Source of the DNA: Bacteroidales bacterium UBA4333
GTDB lineage: Bacteria > Bacteroidota > Bacteroidia > Bacteroidales > Paludibacteraceae
Direction of reading: 5' to 3'
Assembly: GCA_002394335.1 (NCBI GenBank)
Contig: DGTP01000016.1
Span: forward strand, 222,052-286,051
Length of the DNA: 64,000 nt
Position numbers and translations under genes: made by a program. Positions 50,211 through 59,311 of this stretch are shown here, piece by piece; position 1 is the first letter of the stretch; every line of letters begins with the position of its first letter. The notes below the pieces were generated by a model that had not been told where the DNA came from, did no database searches, and saw only the letters and a list, made by a program, of their open reading frames with translations.

Positions 50211-52925
50211 TTACTCTAATTTCTTAGCAACCTCTACTTCCTCGAAGGACTCCAGGATGTCTCCCGGCTGGAGGTCATCATAAGCTTTGAGGGAGAGACC
50301 GCACTCGGTGTTGACACCGGCTTCCTTGATATCATCTTTGACGTGTTTGAGAGAAGCCAGATCGGCAGTCTTGATCACGATGCCGTCACGGATGACGCGC
50401 ACCTTGTTACCGCGTTTGATCTTACCCTCACGGACAATACAACCGGCGATGGTACCAACCTTGGAGATGTGGAAGGTCTGCAGCACCTCAAGGGTAGCTG
50501 TGACTTCTTCTTTCACCTCCGGCGAAAGCATTCCTTCCATAGCGGCCTTGACCTCATTGATAGCATCGTAGATGATCGAATAGATACGGATGTCCACTTC
50601 TTCGGTCTCCGCCATCTTGCGTGCCGAACCGGTAGGACGCACATTGAATCCGACGATGATAGCATCGGAAGCTGCTGCAAGCATCACATCGGAGTCGCTG
50701 ACAGCTCCGACAGCTCCGTGGATGACATTGACCTGAATATTCTCAGTGGAGAGTTTGATCAACGAGTCTTTGATAGCCTCTACGGAACCGTCCACATCGG
50801 CTTTGACGATGATGTTGAGTTCTTTGAAGTCACCGATAGCCAGACGACGTCCGATCTCCTCCAAGCCCACATGTTTCTTGGTACGGATGGACTGCTCCCG
50901 TTGGAGCTGTTCACGCTTGTTGGCGATTTCGCGTGCCTCTTGTTCGGTAGGCAGCACATTGAACTCGTCGCCGGCCTGCGGTGCACCGTTGAGACCGAGG
51001 ATCGAACAGGGTTCACCGGGACGAACCTCGGTGATCTTCTGTCCGCGCTCGTTGAACATGGCTTTGATGCGTCCGTGATAGGTGCCGGCAAGAACGATGT
51101 CACCCATATGAAGGGTACCGTCCTGTACCAAAAGAGTAGCCACATAACCACGCCCTTTGTCAAGGGAAGACTCGATGACAGAACCCTTGGCACGGCGTTT
51201 GGGGTTGGCTTTCAGGTCCAGTAACTCGGCCTCCAAGAGCACTTTCTCCAGTAGTTCGAATACTCCGTCGCCTTTCTTGGCAGAGATCTCCTGGCACTGG
51301 TATTTACCTCCCCAGTCCTCTACGAGGATATTCATGTTCGACAGCTGCTCACGGATCTTATCGGGGTTAGCACCCGGTTTATCCACTTTGTTGATAGCAA
51401 ATACCATCGGTACACCGGCAGCCTGGGCATGGTTGATTGCCTCGATCGTCTGCGGCATGACGGCGTCGTCGGCAGCAATGATGATGATCGCTATATCCGT
51501 CACTTTGGCACCACGCGCACGCATCGCGGTAAAGGCGGCGTGACCCGGTGTGTCGAGGAACGTAATATGCTGGCCGTTCTTGAGTTTGACGTTATAGGCA
51601 CCGATGTGCTGGGTTATACCACCTGCCTCACCGGCGATCACATTGGCATTGCGTATATGGTCGAGGAGCGAGGTCTTACCGTGATCCACGTGTCCCATGA
51701 CTGTGATGATCGGGCAGCGCGGTTCGAGGTCTTCGTCATTGACCACCTCATCGGCATTGATCTCTTCTACCACGTGGGCAGCCACATATTCGGTCTGGTA
51801 TCCAAACTCCTCTGCCACGAGATTGATTGTTTCGGCATCGAGGCGCTGATTAATCGAGACAAAGAGCCCGAGCGACATACAGGTACCAATGATCTTGGTG
51901 ACGGGTACGTTCATCATCACAGCTAGGTCATTAGCTGTCACAAACTCTGTGAGTTTGAGCACTTTGGACTGTTCCTTAGCCTCCATCATCTCCAGTTCGT
52001 GCTTCTCGCGCTCTAACTCACGGCGCTCACGCTTGTGCTTGGAGGTGTTGGTCTTACCGGTCTTAGCCTGAAGACGGTTGAGTGTTTCTTTGATCTGGCG
52101 CTGTACCTCTTCCTCAGAGACCTCCTGTTTGCCTTTCTTTTTGTTCTTGGTCTTTTTGGGGTTTTGGTTACGAGCGTCGTTAACGTCCACTTTGTTCTGT
52201 TTGATACGTTCGCGTTTACGCTTCTCGGTGGCTTGTTTCTGTGCTTCCTGGCGTTCTTCGCGCTCTTTGCGTTTTTCCTCTTTGGATTTCTTGCCCGGGT
52301 GCGTAGCCTGATTGATAGACGAGAGGTCGATTTTGCCTACCACTTTCGGTTGTGGAGTGGCAGCGGGTTTACGGAGTGAGAATATCTCTGCTTTAGGCTT
52401 CTCCTCCTGTTTTTTTGCTTCGGTTTCAGCCTGTGCTTGGGCAGCCGCTTTTTCGGCTTCTATGCGAGCCTTTTCTTCGGCAGCTTTTTGAGCCGCCTCT
52501 TCCTCTGCCTTTCGAGCCGCTTGCTCTTGTGCGGCTCTCTCGGCTTCTATACGTGCTTGCTCTTCGGCTGCTTTGCGAGCCGCTTCGGCAGCGAGTCTTG
52601 CTTTCTCTGCCTCTGCGCGTTGTGCTGCCAAAGCTTCTTCTTCGGCTTTGCGCTTGGCTTCTTCGCGAGCTCTCCGTTCCTCTTCGGTCTCCACCTTCAC
52701 AGAACCGGCAGCAGTGCGCTCCTGTCTCTCCTGTGCCTGAAGGTCAGCTTCGAGTTTGACTGCTTTGTCGCGGTTAAATTCTTTGGCAAGGAGCAGATAG
52801 AGGTCGTCCTCGATGCGCACATTCGGGTCGGCAGAGATCTCTTTTCCCTGCTTCTCGAAGAACGAAACGGCGGTGGACATACCGATATTCAGTTCCTTAC
52901 AAGCTTTGATTAGTTTGATTGCCAT
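50211..52925 (-). CDS. infB: translation initiation factor IF-2
   Basis: 904 aa GTPase that brings fMet-tRNA to the ribosome. It has an IF2-N domain at the N-terminus (MAIKLIKACKELNIG), a long Ala/Glu/Arg-rich charged linker (about 70-290) and then the G domain. G-domain motifs are GHVDHGKTSLLD, DTPGH and NKVDKPGANPD. Two further beta-barrel domains follow. Third gene of the rimP-nusA-infB operon. Confidence 0.97.
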   Translation of the reverse strand: MAIKLIKACKELNIGMSTAVSFFEKQGKEISADPNVRIEDDLYLLLAKEFNRDKAVKLEADLQAQERQERTAAGSVKVETEEERRAREEAKRKAEEEALAAQRAEAEKARLAAEAARKAAEEQARIEAERAAQEQAARKAEEEAAQKAAEEKARIEAEKAAAQAQAETEAKKQEEKPKAEIFSLRKPAATPQPKVVGKIDLSSINQATHPGKKSKEEKRKEREERQEAQKQATEKRKRERIKQNKVDVNDARNQNPKKTKNKKKGKQEVSEEEVQRQIKETLNRLQAKTGKTNTSKHKRERRELEREKHELEMMEAKEQSKVLKLTEFVTANDLAVMMNVPVTKIIGTCMSLGLFVSINQRLDAETINLVAEEFGYQTEYVAAHVVEEINADEVVNDEDLEPRCPIITVMGHVDHGKTSLLDHIRNANVIAGEAGGITQHIGAYNVKLKNGQHITFLDTPGHAAFTAMRARGAKVTDIAIIIIAADDAVMPQTIEAINHAQAAGVPMVFAINKVDKPGANPDKIREQLSNMNILVEDWGGKYQCQEISAKKGDGVFELLEKVLLEAELLDLKANPKRRAKGSVIESSLDKGRGYVATLLVQDGTLHMGDIVLAGTYHGRIKAMFNERGQKITEVRPGEPCSILGLNGAPQAGDEFNVLPTEQEAREIANKREQLQREQSIRTKKHVGLEEIGRRLAIGDFKELNIIVKADVDGSVEAIKDSLIKLSTENIQVNVIHGAVGAVSDSDVMLAAASDAIIVGFNVRPTGSARKMAETEEVDIRIYSIIYDAINEVKAAMEGMLSPEVKEEVTATLEVLQTFHISKVGTIAGCIVREGKIKRGNKVRVIRDGIVIKTADLASLKHVKDDIKEAGVNTECGLSLKAYDDLQPGDILESFEEVEVAKKLE

Positions 52926-53005
52926 ATGATTATTTACGATTTAACGATTTATGATTTTGCGATTTGTTTACGATTTGTATTCAATCGCCAATTAGGCATT
53001 CCGCC

Positions 53006-54274
53006 TTAGTCGTTTTCAAATTCAGCATTGAGGATGCGCAGCACATCATCGATAGTCTCTTCTTCGAGGTCGGTGCGCTCAACGAGTTCCTCTTTGCTCT
53101 TGCCGAGAACGGCCTTAGCGGTGTCGAGTCCGATAGCCTTGAGGGCGTCAATAACCCACTGGTCGATCTCGTCATTAAATTCGTCAAGGTAGATATCTTC
53201 TACATCCTCGTCACCCATCTCGCGATAGACATCAATCTGGTATCCGGTAAGCATGCAGGCGAGTTTGATATTAAATCCGCCCTTACCGATAGCGAGGCTG
53301 ACCTCTTCCGGTTTGAGATAAACCTCTGCGGTCTTCTCCTCTTCGTTGACAGTCATTGAGGAGATGTGAGCCGGAGCGAGTGCGCGCTGGATGTAGAGAT
53401 TGATGTTAGGAGTGTAGTTGATGACATCGATGTTCTCATTACGCAATTCGCGTACGATACCATGAATACGCGCACCTTTCACACCCACGCAGGCGCCTAC
53501 CGGGTCAATGCGGTCGTCGAAGGTCTCCACAGCAACTTTGGCGCGCTCACCGGGGATGCGTGCGATATTCTTGATAGCAATGAGTCCGTCATGAATCTCA
53601 GGAACCTCTTGCTCAAAAAGTCTCTGGAGGAAGAGCGGCGAGGTACGGGAGAGAATGATTTTCGGGTTTTGGTTCTTATTATCCACCTGAACCACTACGG
53701 CGCGAACGGTGTCGCCCTTGCGGTAGAAGTCTGTGGGGATCTGGTTCTGCTTGGGCAGATAGAGTTCGTTGCCTTCCTCGTCAAGAAGAAGCATTTCGCG
53801 TTTCCAAACCTGATAAAGTTCTCCGGAAACGACCTGTCCGAGCATTTCGGAGTACTTGATATAAAGGTTTTCTTTCTGGAGCTCAAGGATCTTGGAAGCC
53901 AGTGTCTGGCGGAGATTGAGGATCATTCTTCGGCTGAAGGACGAGAAATCGACCTTATCGGTCACTTCCTCACCGATTTCAGCCTCTTCGTCGAGAAGGC
54001 GTGCGTCCGAGAGCGCGATCTGGGTGTCGGGATTAAGCACATCGTCGTCCTCCATAACGAGGCGGTTACGATAGACTTCGAGGTCACCTTTGTCAGGATT
54101 GATGATGACGTCATAGTTAGCATCCGTGCCGTACATCTTAGAGATCACATTACGGAAAGATTCTTCCAAGACATTGATGAATGTCTGGCGGTCGATGTTT
54201 TTGAGTTCTTTGAACTCTGAAAAGATGTCAATCAGGTTGATTGTAGTAGTTGACTTAGATGAATTTGTTGCCAT
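53006..54274 (-). CDS. nusA: transcription termination/antitermination factor NusA
   Basis: 422 aa. The N-terminal RNAP-binding domain is followed by S1 (about 135-200) and two KH domains with GVKGARIHGIVREL and AIGKGGFNIKLA. It lacks the acidic C-terminal repeats of E. coli NusA, as is usual in Bacteroidota. It lies 26 bp after rimP. Confidence 0.96.
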   Translation of the reverse strand: MATNSSKSTTTINLIDIFSEFKELKNIDRQTFINVLEESFRNVISKMYGTDANYDVIINPDKGDLEVYRNRLVMEDDDVLNPDTQIALSDARLLDEEAEIGEEVTDKVDFSSFSRRMILNLRQTLASKILELQKENLYIKYSEMLGQVVSGELYQVWKREMLLLDEEGNELYLPKQNQIPTDFYRKGDTVRAVVVQVDNKNQNPKIILSRTSPLFLQRLFEQEVPEIHDGLIAIKNIARIPGERAKVAVETFDDRIDPVGACVGVKGARIHGIVRELRNENIDVINYTPNINLYIQRALAPAHISSMTVNEEEKTAEVYLKPEEVSLAIGKGGFNIKLACMLTGYQIDVYREMGDEDVEDIYLDEFNDEIDQWVIDALKAIGLDTAKAVLGKSKEELVERTDLEEETIDDVLRILNAEFEND

Positions 54275-54300
54275 TTTATAGATTTATTTATTAATATTTG

Positions 54301-54771
54301 CTAAAATTTGAGATCATATTTGACGTACTTGGGTGTGTCGTACGCCCATGTATATGTCTTGGTTTGCAGTTCTTTGCGTTTCTTGCCCTCTACAGCCACT
54401 TTTTCCTCGACATCAATAGAAAACGTGTCTTCATCGACGGAGACGAGCTGTCCTCTATATTTGGTGCTTTGGCCATCCGTGGCAATGAGTACTTCGACAT
54501 CATCGCCAAGATGCTTTTGGTACTGCATTTTGGTTTTGAATGGGTCGGTCAGACTCACAGAACCCACCTCCAATGAGTAGTCGAGCGGCAGCGTGTCGAG
54601 TTTCTCGACGAGGAAGCGGTTCAGCTTCTCGCAGAAATCCACATCTACGCCTTTGAGAGAATCTACCTCGACGAGAATATCGTTGGTAGCACTGATAGAG
54701 AGGGTGATCAACTCATAATCCGTACCGGAAAGGTACTCTTCGATCCATGTTTGTAACTGTTGTTTATCCAT
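54301..54771 (-). CDS. rimP: ribosome maturation factor RimP
   Basis: 156 aa 30S assembly factor with an N-terminal alpha/beta domain (VEVDSLKGVDVDFCEKLNRFL) and a C-terminal SH3-like barrel. Sequence conservation is modest, but the gene order rimP-nusA-infB is diagnostic. A promoter and a leader hairpin precede it. Confidence 0.92.
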   Translation of the reverse strand: MDKQQLQTWIEEYLSGTDYELITLSISATNDILVEVDSLKGVDVDFCEKLNRFLVEKLDTLPLDYSLEVGSVSLTDPFKTKMQYQKHLGDDVEVLIATDGQSTKYRGQLVSVDEDTFSIDVEEKVAVEGKKRKELQTKTYTWAYDTPKYVKYDLKF

Positions 54772-54797
54772 AACAAAACGTCCTTATCTTATACGAC

Positions 54798-54822
54798 GAG
54801 GAGACCTTTGTGGGGTCCCCTC
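54798..54822 (-). promoter_or_regulatory. leader hairpin of the rimP operon
   Basis: 9-bp stem GAGGGGACC/GGTCTCCTC (one G-T) in the 5' leader, 27 nt before the rimP ATG. There is no T-tract. It could be a binding site for autoregulation. Confidence 0.55.
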
Positions 54823-54837
54823 GATTCATTCACGGTG

Positions 54838-54869
54838 CAAAGATACAAATATTTTTTGACATACGCAAA
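54838..54869 (-). promoter_or_regulatory. promoter of rimP-nusA-infB
   Basis: -33 TTTG 54869-54866 and -7 TATCTTTG 54845-54838, spacer 20 nt. Confidence 0.8.
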
Positions 54870-54909
54870 TATTTGTTCATTTTTTTTGCATTATGTATGA
54901 TTTTTCTGT

Positions 54910-56316
54910 CTATAGCTCCACTATTTCGCCTTTGGCAGGGTTTTCGATACCCCTGAATCCGGCAGTATAGAGGTGGTCGCGATAGGTGTCCTGCGCTTGT
55001 TCTTCGCCGTGTACGACAAATACCCGTCGAACGGCTTCCACATTGAGCGAAGAGGTGAGATATTCAATCATTTCCCTCCAGTCTCCATGTCCGGAGAAGC
55101 CTTCAAGTTTGGTGATGTGGGCTTTGATTTTGCGATCCATGCCAAAGATGGAAATCCATTGCAAGCCGGGTTTCTGGATGCGTGCACCGAGAGTGGTAGG
55201 CGCACAATAACCGACGATAAGGATGGTGTTCTGCGGCTCGGAAATATGGTTGGCTACGTGGTGCTTGATGCGCCCGGCTTCCAACATTCCGGAGGCGGAG
55301 ATTATAATACACGGTTCGTCGCTTGAGTTGAGCGCCTTCGACTCGCGGATGTCTGTAATATACCGGAGGGTGTTGAAGCCGAACGGGTCTTCGTCAAAAC
55401 GCATCGTGTCTTGCACCTCTTCGTTGAGATCAGAGGTGTACATCCGGAAAATATGCGTAGCGTTGACCGAAAGCGGAGAATCGACATAGACCTTTATTTT
55501 GGGTAAGTGTTGCTCGTTGTATAGCTTGTTGAGGACATAGACGATCTCTTGTGTCCGTCCGACGGAGAAGGACGGAATAATGAGTTTGCCTTTGCGGTAA
55601 ACGCAAGTGTCGTTGACAATACCTAACAGTTCTTCTTCCGTAACCAGAGCCTCTTCATGTTCCCGATCACCGTACGTGGATTCACAGATAAGGTAGTCGC
55701 ATTGGGGGAAGGCTTGCGGAGATGGCAGAATATGGCTGTGTTTGCGCCCGATGTCACCGGTGTAGGCAATGCGCTTCCATTCCCCACTCTCTTTGATTTC
55801 GAGCGAGCAGATGGCAGAACCGAGCATGTGACCGGAGTTGGTGAAAGTGAGATAGACATCATCGCATACTCTGAAGCGCCGGTTGTAACCGACGGTCAGG
55901 AAATGTTGCATCACACCATCCACCTGATGTGTGTCGTAGAGAGGTTTGATGGCTGGTTTGTGAAGTTTAGCCATCTTTTTGTTGTACCACCGTACATCCT
56001 GCGCCAGAATATATGCCGTGTCGGCAAGCATGATGGCGCAAAGGTCTCTGGTGGCGGGAGTGGAGATGATATCGCCCCGGAAGCCGAGTTTGTAGATGTA
56101 AGGGAGTAGTCCTGAGTGGTCAATATGTGCATGGGAGAGGATTACGTAGTCGATTTCTTTCGGATCGAAACCCAAGTTACGGTTATCGGCATCGGTCTCC
56201 ATTCCTTTGCCTTGAAACATGCCGCAATCGAGCAAAATCTTCTTGCCGGCATTGGTAGTGACAAGGTGCTTGCTGCCTGTTACTTCGCGTGCAGCACCTA
56301 AAAACTGAATTTTCAT
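54910..56316 (-). CDS. beta-CASP metallo-beta-lactamase RNase
   Basis: 468 aa of the CPSF73/YSH1-like bacterial group. Zinc motifs are SHAHIDHSG, NSGHMLGS, TGDIG and FSGHGD. The beta-CASP cap includes CESTYGDREHEE and SASGMLEAGRIKHH. It is probably a cytoplasmic endo/exoribonuclease in RNA processing; it lacks the C-terminal domain of RNase J. It starts 4 bp after the stop of the gene at 56320, hence is possibly cotranscribed with it. Confidence 0.9.
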   Translation of the reverse strand: MKIQFLGAAREVTGSKHLVTTNAGKKILLDCGMFQGKGMETDADNRNLGFDPKEIDYVILSHAHIDHSGLLPYIYKLGFRGDIISTPATRDLCAIMLADTAYILAQDVRWYNKKMAKLHKPAIKPLYDTHQVDGVMQHFLTVGYNRRFRVCDDVYLTFTNSGHMLGSAICSLEIKESGEWKRIAYTGDIGRKHSHILPSPQAFPQCDYLICESTYGDREHEEALVTEEELLGIVNDTCVYRKGKLIIPSFSVGRTQEIVYVLNKLYNEQHLPKIKVYVDSPLSVNATHIFRMYTSDLNEEVQDTMRFDEDPFGFNTLRYITDIRESKALNSSDEPCIIISASGMLEAGRIKHHVANHISEPQNTILIVGYCAPTTLGARIQKPGLQWISIFGMDRKIKAHITKLEGFSGHGDWREMIEYLTSSLNVEAVRRVFVVHGEEQAQDTYRDHLYTAGFRGIENPAKGEIVEL

Positions 56317-56319
56317 GGT

Positions 56320-58803
56320 CTATTGTTTTGCTTTTCCTTCGTTGTATTTGATTTTCTGTATAGTCTTTTTGGTTGTTGTGTCGATGATTTTGGCTGTTCC
56401 GTGTCTAAGGCCTTTCTTAATGGTGTATTCCGCCTGCAAGTTATTACCGATATCTTCTTTGAACTTGCCGGAATAGAGGTATTCCGTTCCGAGGACATAA
56501 TACCGGATAGGTTCGTTCCGGTCGGCAGAGATGATGAAGGATACTTTTTGTGTATAGTCATAATGACGCACTTCGTTTGAACCTGTGCCCTCCTCAATGA
56601 CGCGTTCCTCGCCGTCGTAGAGTGTGTACTCGGAGGTTGGTTCCGAGGTTTCACCTGCCAGGAGGTCAAGCCATCCAAATTCCTGAGCACCATCGTTGAG
56701 TGCATTCATCGCCGAGGCGTAGGTTTCGTATTTGCGGTGAGAAAGGTGCTTCCCGTCCGGAGAATAAGTGTCCAAAGCAAAATGCATGGCATCAATGCGT
56801 GAGAAGACAAGGCGCTGGTTTTGGTCGTTCTCATACTCATGTTTGATCCATTTACCATCGGCAAAAGTGGCTCGTAACTCCTTGCAGAATTTTACATTAC
56901 GATAGACAGCATTTCCCTCCAACCGGTCAGCATGATAGTTCTCTTGTTGGATAATTTGCCCTTGTTCGTTATAGAATGTAGAAAGTCCTTCCAAATCCCC
57001 GTTTTGAGGATCAAAATGGAGTTCGTGAAGTGCCTTGGAATAGGTGTTGTCATCGTAATTGGTGGCAAAATGAGACAGACGTTTGTAGTTGCCGTTTTCG
57101 GTGTCGATGATGATGTATAACTCTCCGGCATGTTTGCCTCGTTGCTTTCCTTGGTCATCCGTATAGTAGTCCGGATAGTAGTACTTCTGAGTTCCGGTCA
57201 CCTCTCCTTGATGGTATAACGTCTCATAGACGAGCGTGAGTTGCGTGGTGTCGGTATTGATGACATTCGGTGTGCGGTAATTCATCTGTCCGTCGTGGAA
57301 GAAGACTGTTCTGCCTTCCAGTTTGTCATTTTGGTAATGAACGTACATGATGGTGTCTTTTTCCACAGTCATCCATTCGCCTTCTCTCTTGCCGTTCTCG
57401 TCATAGAACCGGCGTTCTGTCATGAACTCTTTGTCGCCGGCATAGCAAATGGATTTGTGTTCTCCCACAGGAATGGAAAGATGGTAAGTGCCGGTAGAGA
57501 CGGTTTTGTCGCCATTGGTTTCGTAATGCGTTTTGGTTTTCAGGCCTTCTACTTGTCCGTAAAGCGTCAAATCATCAAAAGTTTGAAATTCGTGCGGTAG
57601 TCCTTCCAACTCGTCGATGCTTGCATCCGTAGGCGCGAAAGTGCAAGTGGTTTCGGTAGCGGGTTTGTCGGTGTACCAATAGGTGCTTTTGTATTCGAAC
57701 TCGCCCACAAGGGTGTTGTTTTGAATATTATACGAACCTTTGGCGGTGTACCATGTTTGTAAGTCGTGATAATTGAAGTAGGCGATATTATTGACAAAGG
57801 TCCTCTCCATAGTGGATTGCAATGTACCGTCATGGTATTTCTCTATCTTGTCTGCCATTAGATAGGAGGTTTTCTCCGGCTGCACGATCACATCTATATC
57901 CGGGAAGGAGGTGTCCGAGGAATTGATTTTCTTTTCTCTAACGGTCAGTTTAACAGGCATCTGTCCTGTGAAAAAATGTTTTTCTCCATCTCGTATGGAC
58001 GGATAAGTTCCTACTCCGTTACCGGTGATTTCACATGGTATCGTGATGCCGGATTTTTTTGGGAGCGTGATAGCGAGCTTGTAAGCCGGTTGCCCCTGAT
58101 CGTCGTATTCCTGATAAGTCCCGGTCGAAGTCCCGCGAGTGAGGGTGAAATCAATGTTCCCGTCACGGTATTTTGTATATTGAGTAATTTTTCCTTCGGA
58201 GTTCGTGGAGTATTCTATTAACAAATCCTGTTGGGATTCGCCGTAATTGTCCCATACAGAGACTTGCTTTGAGTCATAATGGTTCAGAATATAGTCGTCA
58301 ATGTGAACTCGCAGTTTCGGACAGTTGTCCCATAGACCTTCCGAATAGATCGAGACAGGCATGTTTTTGCTATCATAGGCTGTGTGAATAAGCCAGGCTT
58401 GCCGGTCTTCGGGTGCGACGGGACCGTCCCATTCCATAGAAGTTTCGTCCGTGTGATAATATCCGGAGCCGTAAAAGACATACTCCCTATTGTCGTCTAT
58501 GTTGTAGAAAGACTGGGCGGGCATTGTTGCCTTGGCGGTCTGTTTTCCGTCATAGTTGTATATCTCGATGATCCATTTGCCGTTACGGGGACGGATGGCA
58601 AACTCCAAAGAGCCGTCAGAGTTATAGGCTTTGTAGTCGGCAGTGAGGAGGCCTTTTTTGAAAGTTGCTTCATGTGAGAGGTAACGCCTGCCGTCGTAGT
58701 CGGTTTCGTAGATTGTGCCGTGCCCGTTATAAGGATCATAGCCTGCGAAAAGAGTTGCCGAAAAAGCGGCAAGAAGTGCGATTAAAAGGATAAGTTTCTT
58801 CAT
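56320..58803 (-). CDS. large secreted YwqK/MORN-like repeat protein
   Basis: 827 aa with a signal peptide (KKLILLIALLAAFSATLFA). The mature protein is built from short repeats of the kind YNSDGSLEF, YDENGKREGEWM, YHADRLEGNAVY and KKGLRHGTAKI, the strand-pair motif of the toxin-antitoxin YwqK/MORN-variant group. Its function is unknown, with a location in the periplasm or on the surface. The ATG at 58803 is chosen because the promoter -7 box (58841-58834) covers an earlier ATG at 58836. Confidence 0.75.
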   Translation of the reverse strand: MKKLILLIALLAAFSATLFAGYDPYNGHGTIYETDYDGRRYLSHEATFKKGLLTADYKAYNSDGSLEFAIRPRNGKWIIEIYNYDGKQTAKATMPAQSFYNIDDNREYVFYGSGYYHTDETSMEWDGPVAPEDRQAWLIHTAYDSKNMPVSIYSEGLWDNCPKLRVHIDDYILNHYDSKQVSVWDNYGESQQDLLIEYSTNSEGKITQYTKYRDGNIDFTLTRGTSTGTYQEYDDQGQPAYKLAITLPKKSGITIPCEITGNGVGTYPSIRDGEKHFFTGQMPVKLTVREKKINSSDTSFPDIDVIVQPEKTSYLMADKIEKYHDGTLQSTMERTFVNNIAYFNYHDLQTWYTAKGSYNIQNNTLVGEFEYKSTYWYTDKPATETTCTFAPTDASIDELEGLPHEFQTFDDLTLYGQVEGLKTKTHYETNGDKTVSTGTYHLSIPVGEHKSICYAGDKEFMTERRFYDENGKREGEWMTVEKDTIMYVHYQNDKLEGRTVFFHDGQMNYRTPNVINTDTTQLTLVYETLYHQGEVTGTQKYYYPDYYTDDQGKQRGKHAGELYIIIDTENGNYKRLSHFATNYDDNTYSKALHELHFDPQNGDLEGLSTFYNEQGQIIQQENYHADRLEGNAVYRNVKFCKELRATFADGKWIKHEYENDQNQRLVFSRIDAMHFALDTYSPDGKHLSHRKYETYASAMNALNDGAQEFGWLDLLAGETSEPTSEYTLYDGEERVIEEGTGSNEVRHYDYTQKVSFIISADRNEPIRYYVLGTEYLYSGKFKEDIGNNLQAEYTIKKGLRHGTAKIIDTTTKKTIQKIKYNEGKAKQ

Positions 58804-58833
58804 AAGTAAAGTTTTTGTGTCCAAATTCGGGTG

Positions 58834-58865
58834 CAAAGATACAAAAAAAAAATGAAATGTGCAAA
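58834..58865 (-). promoter_or_regulatory. promoter of the YwqK-like gene
   Basis: -33 TTTG 58865-58862 and -7 TATCTTTG 58841-58834, spacer 20 nt. Confidence 0.8.
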
Positions 58866-58949
58866 TTTACACATTAAAATAAGTTCCCCTCCATGTTTTT
58901 TACAGCCCTTTTCATATAACTTGGAAAGGTTGAATCGCTTTCACAAATA

Positions 58950-58979
58950 CATCCCTCATGCCTGAGATCATGAGGGATG
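58950..58979. terminator. hairpin after the glycan-decoration operon
   Basis: Perfect 11-bp stem CATCCCTCATG/CATGAGGGATG with an 8-nt loop, without a long T-tract. Confidence 0.65.
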
Positions 58980-59049
58980 CGTTGACATATTTAATGGTGT
59001 TTGCTCGTAGGCGTGTCAGAAGCCCGTTGCGCGTCCTCGCGCAGTATCT

Positions 59050-59277
59050 CTATTGAATTGCTGCAAGCTGCTCCTTATGCAAACGCTTGCGCTCTGCGCG
59101 ATTGTGCTGCATCTCTTTATAATAGACGAAACCTGCCATCGTATTGTGGCCACCATAACCTTCTTGGAAAGTGATATCAGAAATCCGATCTAATTCGTCA
59201 TTTTCTTTGCTCCGGAATTTAAACTCTTGACACCAAAATCGGATATTAGAGATTAGTCGTTTAGTGTATTTGAACAT
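59050..59277 (-). CDS. small hypothetical protein
   Basis: 75 aa, basic. The N-terminus (MFKYTKRLISNIRFWCQEFKF) is amphipathic and the C-terminus is charged and helical (MQHNRAERKRLHKEQLAAIQ). The start at 59277 is the first ATG after the upstream stop. It is the last gene in the operon with the LicC-LicD fusion. The family is not recognised. Confidence 0.5.
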   Translation of the reverse strand: MFKYTKRLISNIRFWCQEFKFRSKENDELDRISDITFQEGYGGHNTMAGFVYYKEMQHNRAERKRLHKEQLAAIQ

Positions 59278-59311
59278 AACGTTAATGTTATTTAGTTTAA
59301 AGTTTGAAGAA

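Noticed and set aside
52437..52913. Long open frames opposite the infB linker
   Set aside because: They arise from the Ala/Glu/Arg-rich codons of IF-2; infB is certain on the other strand.
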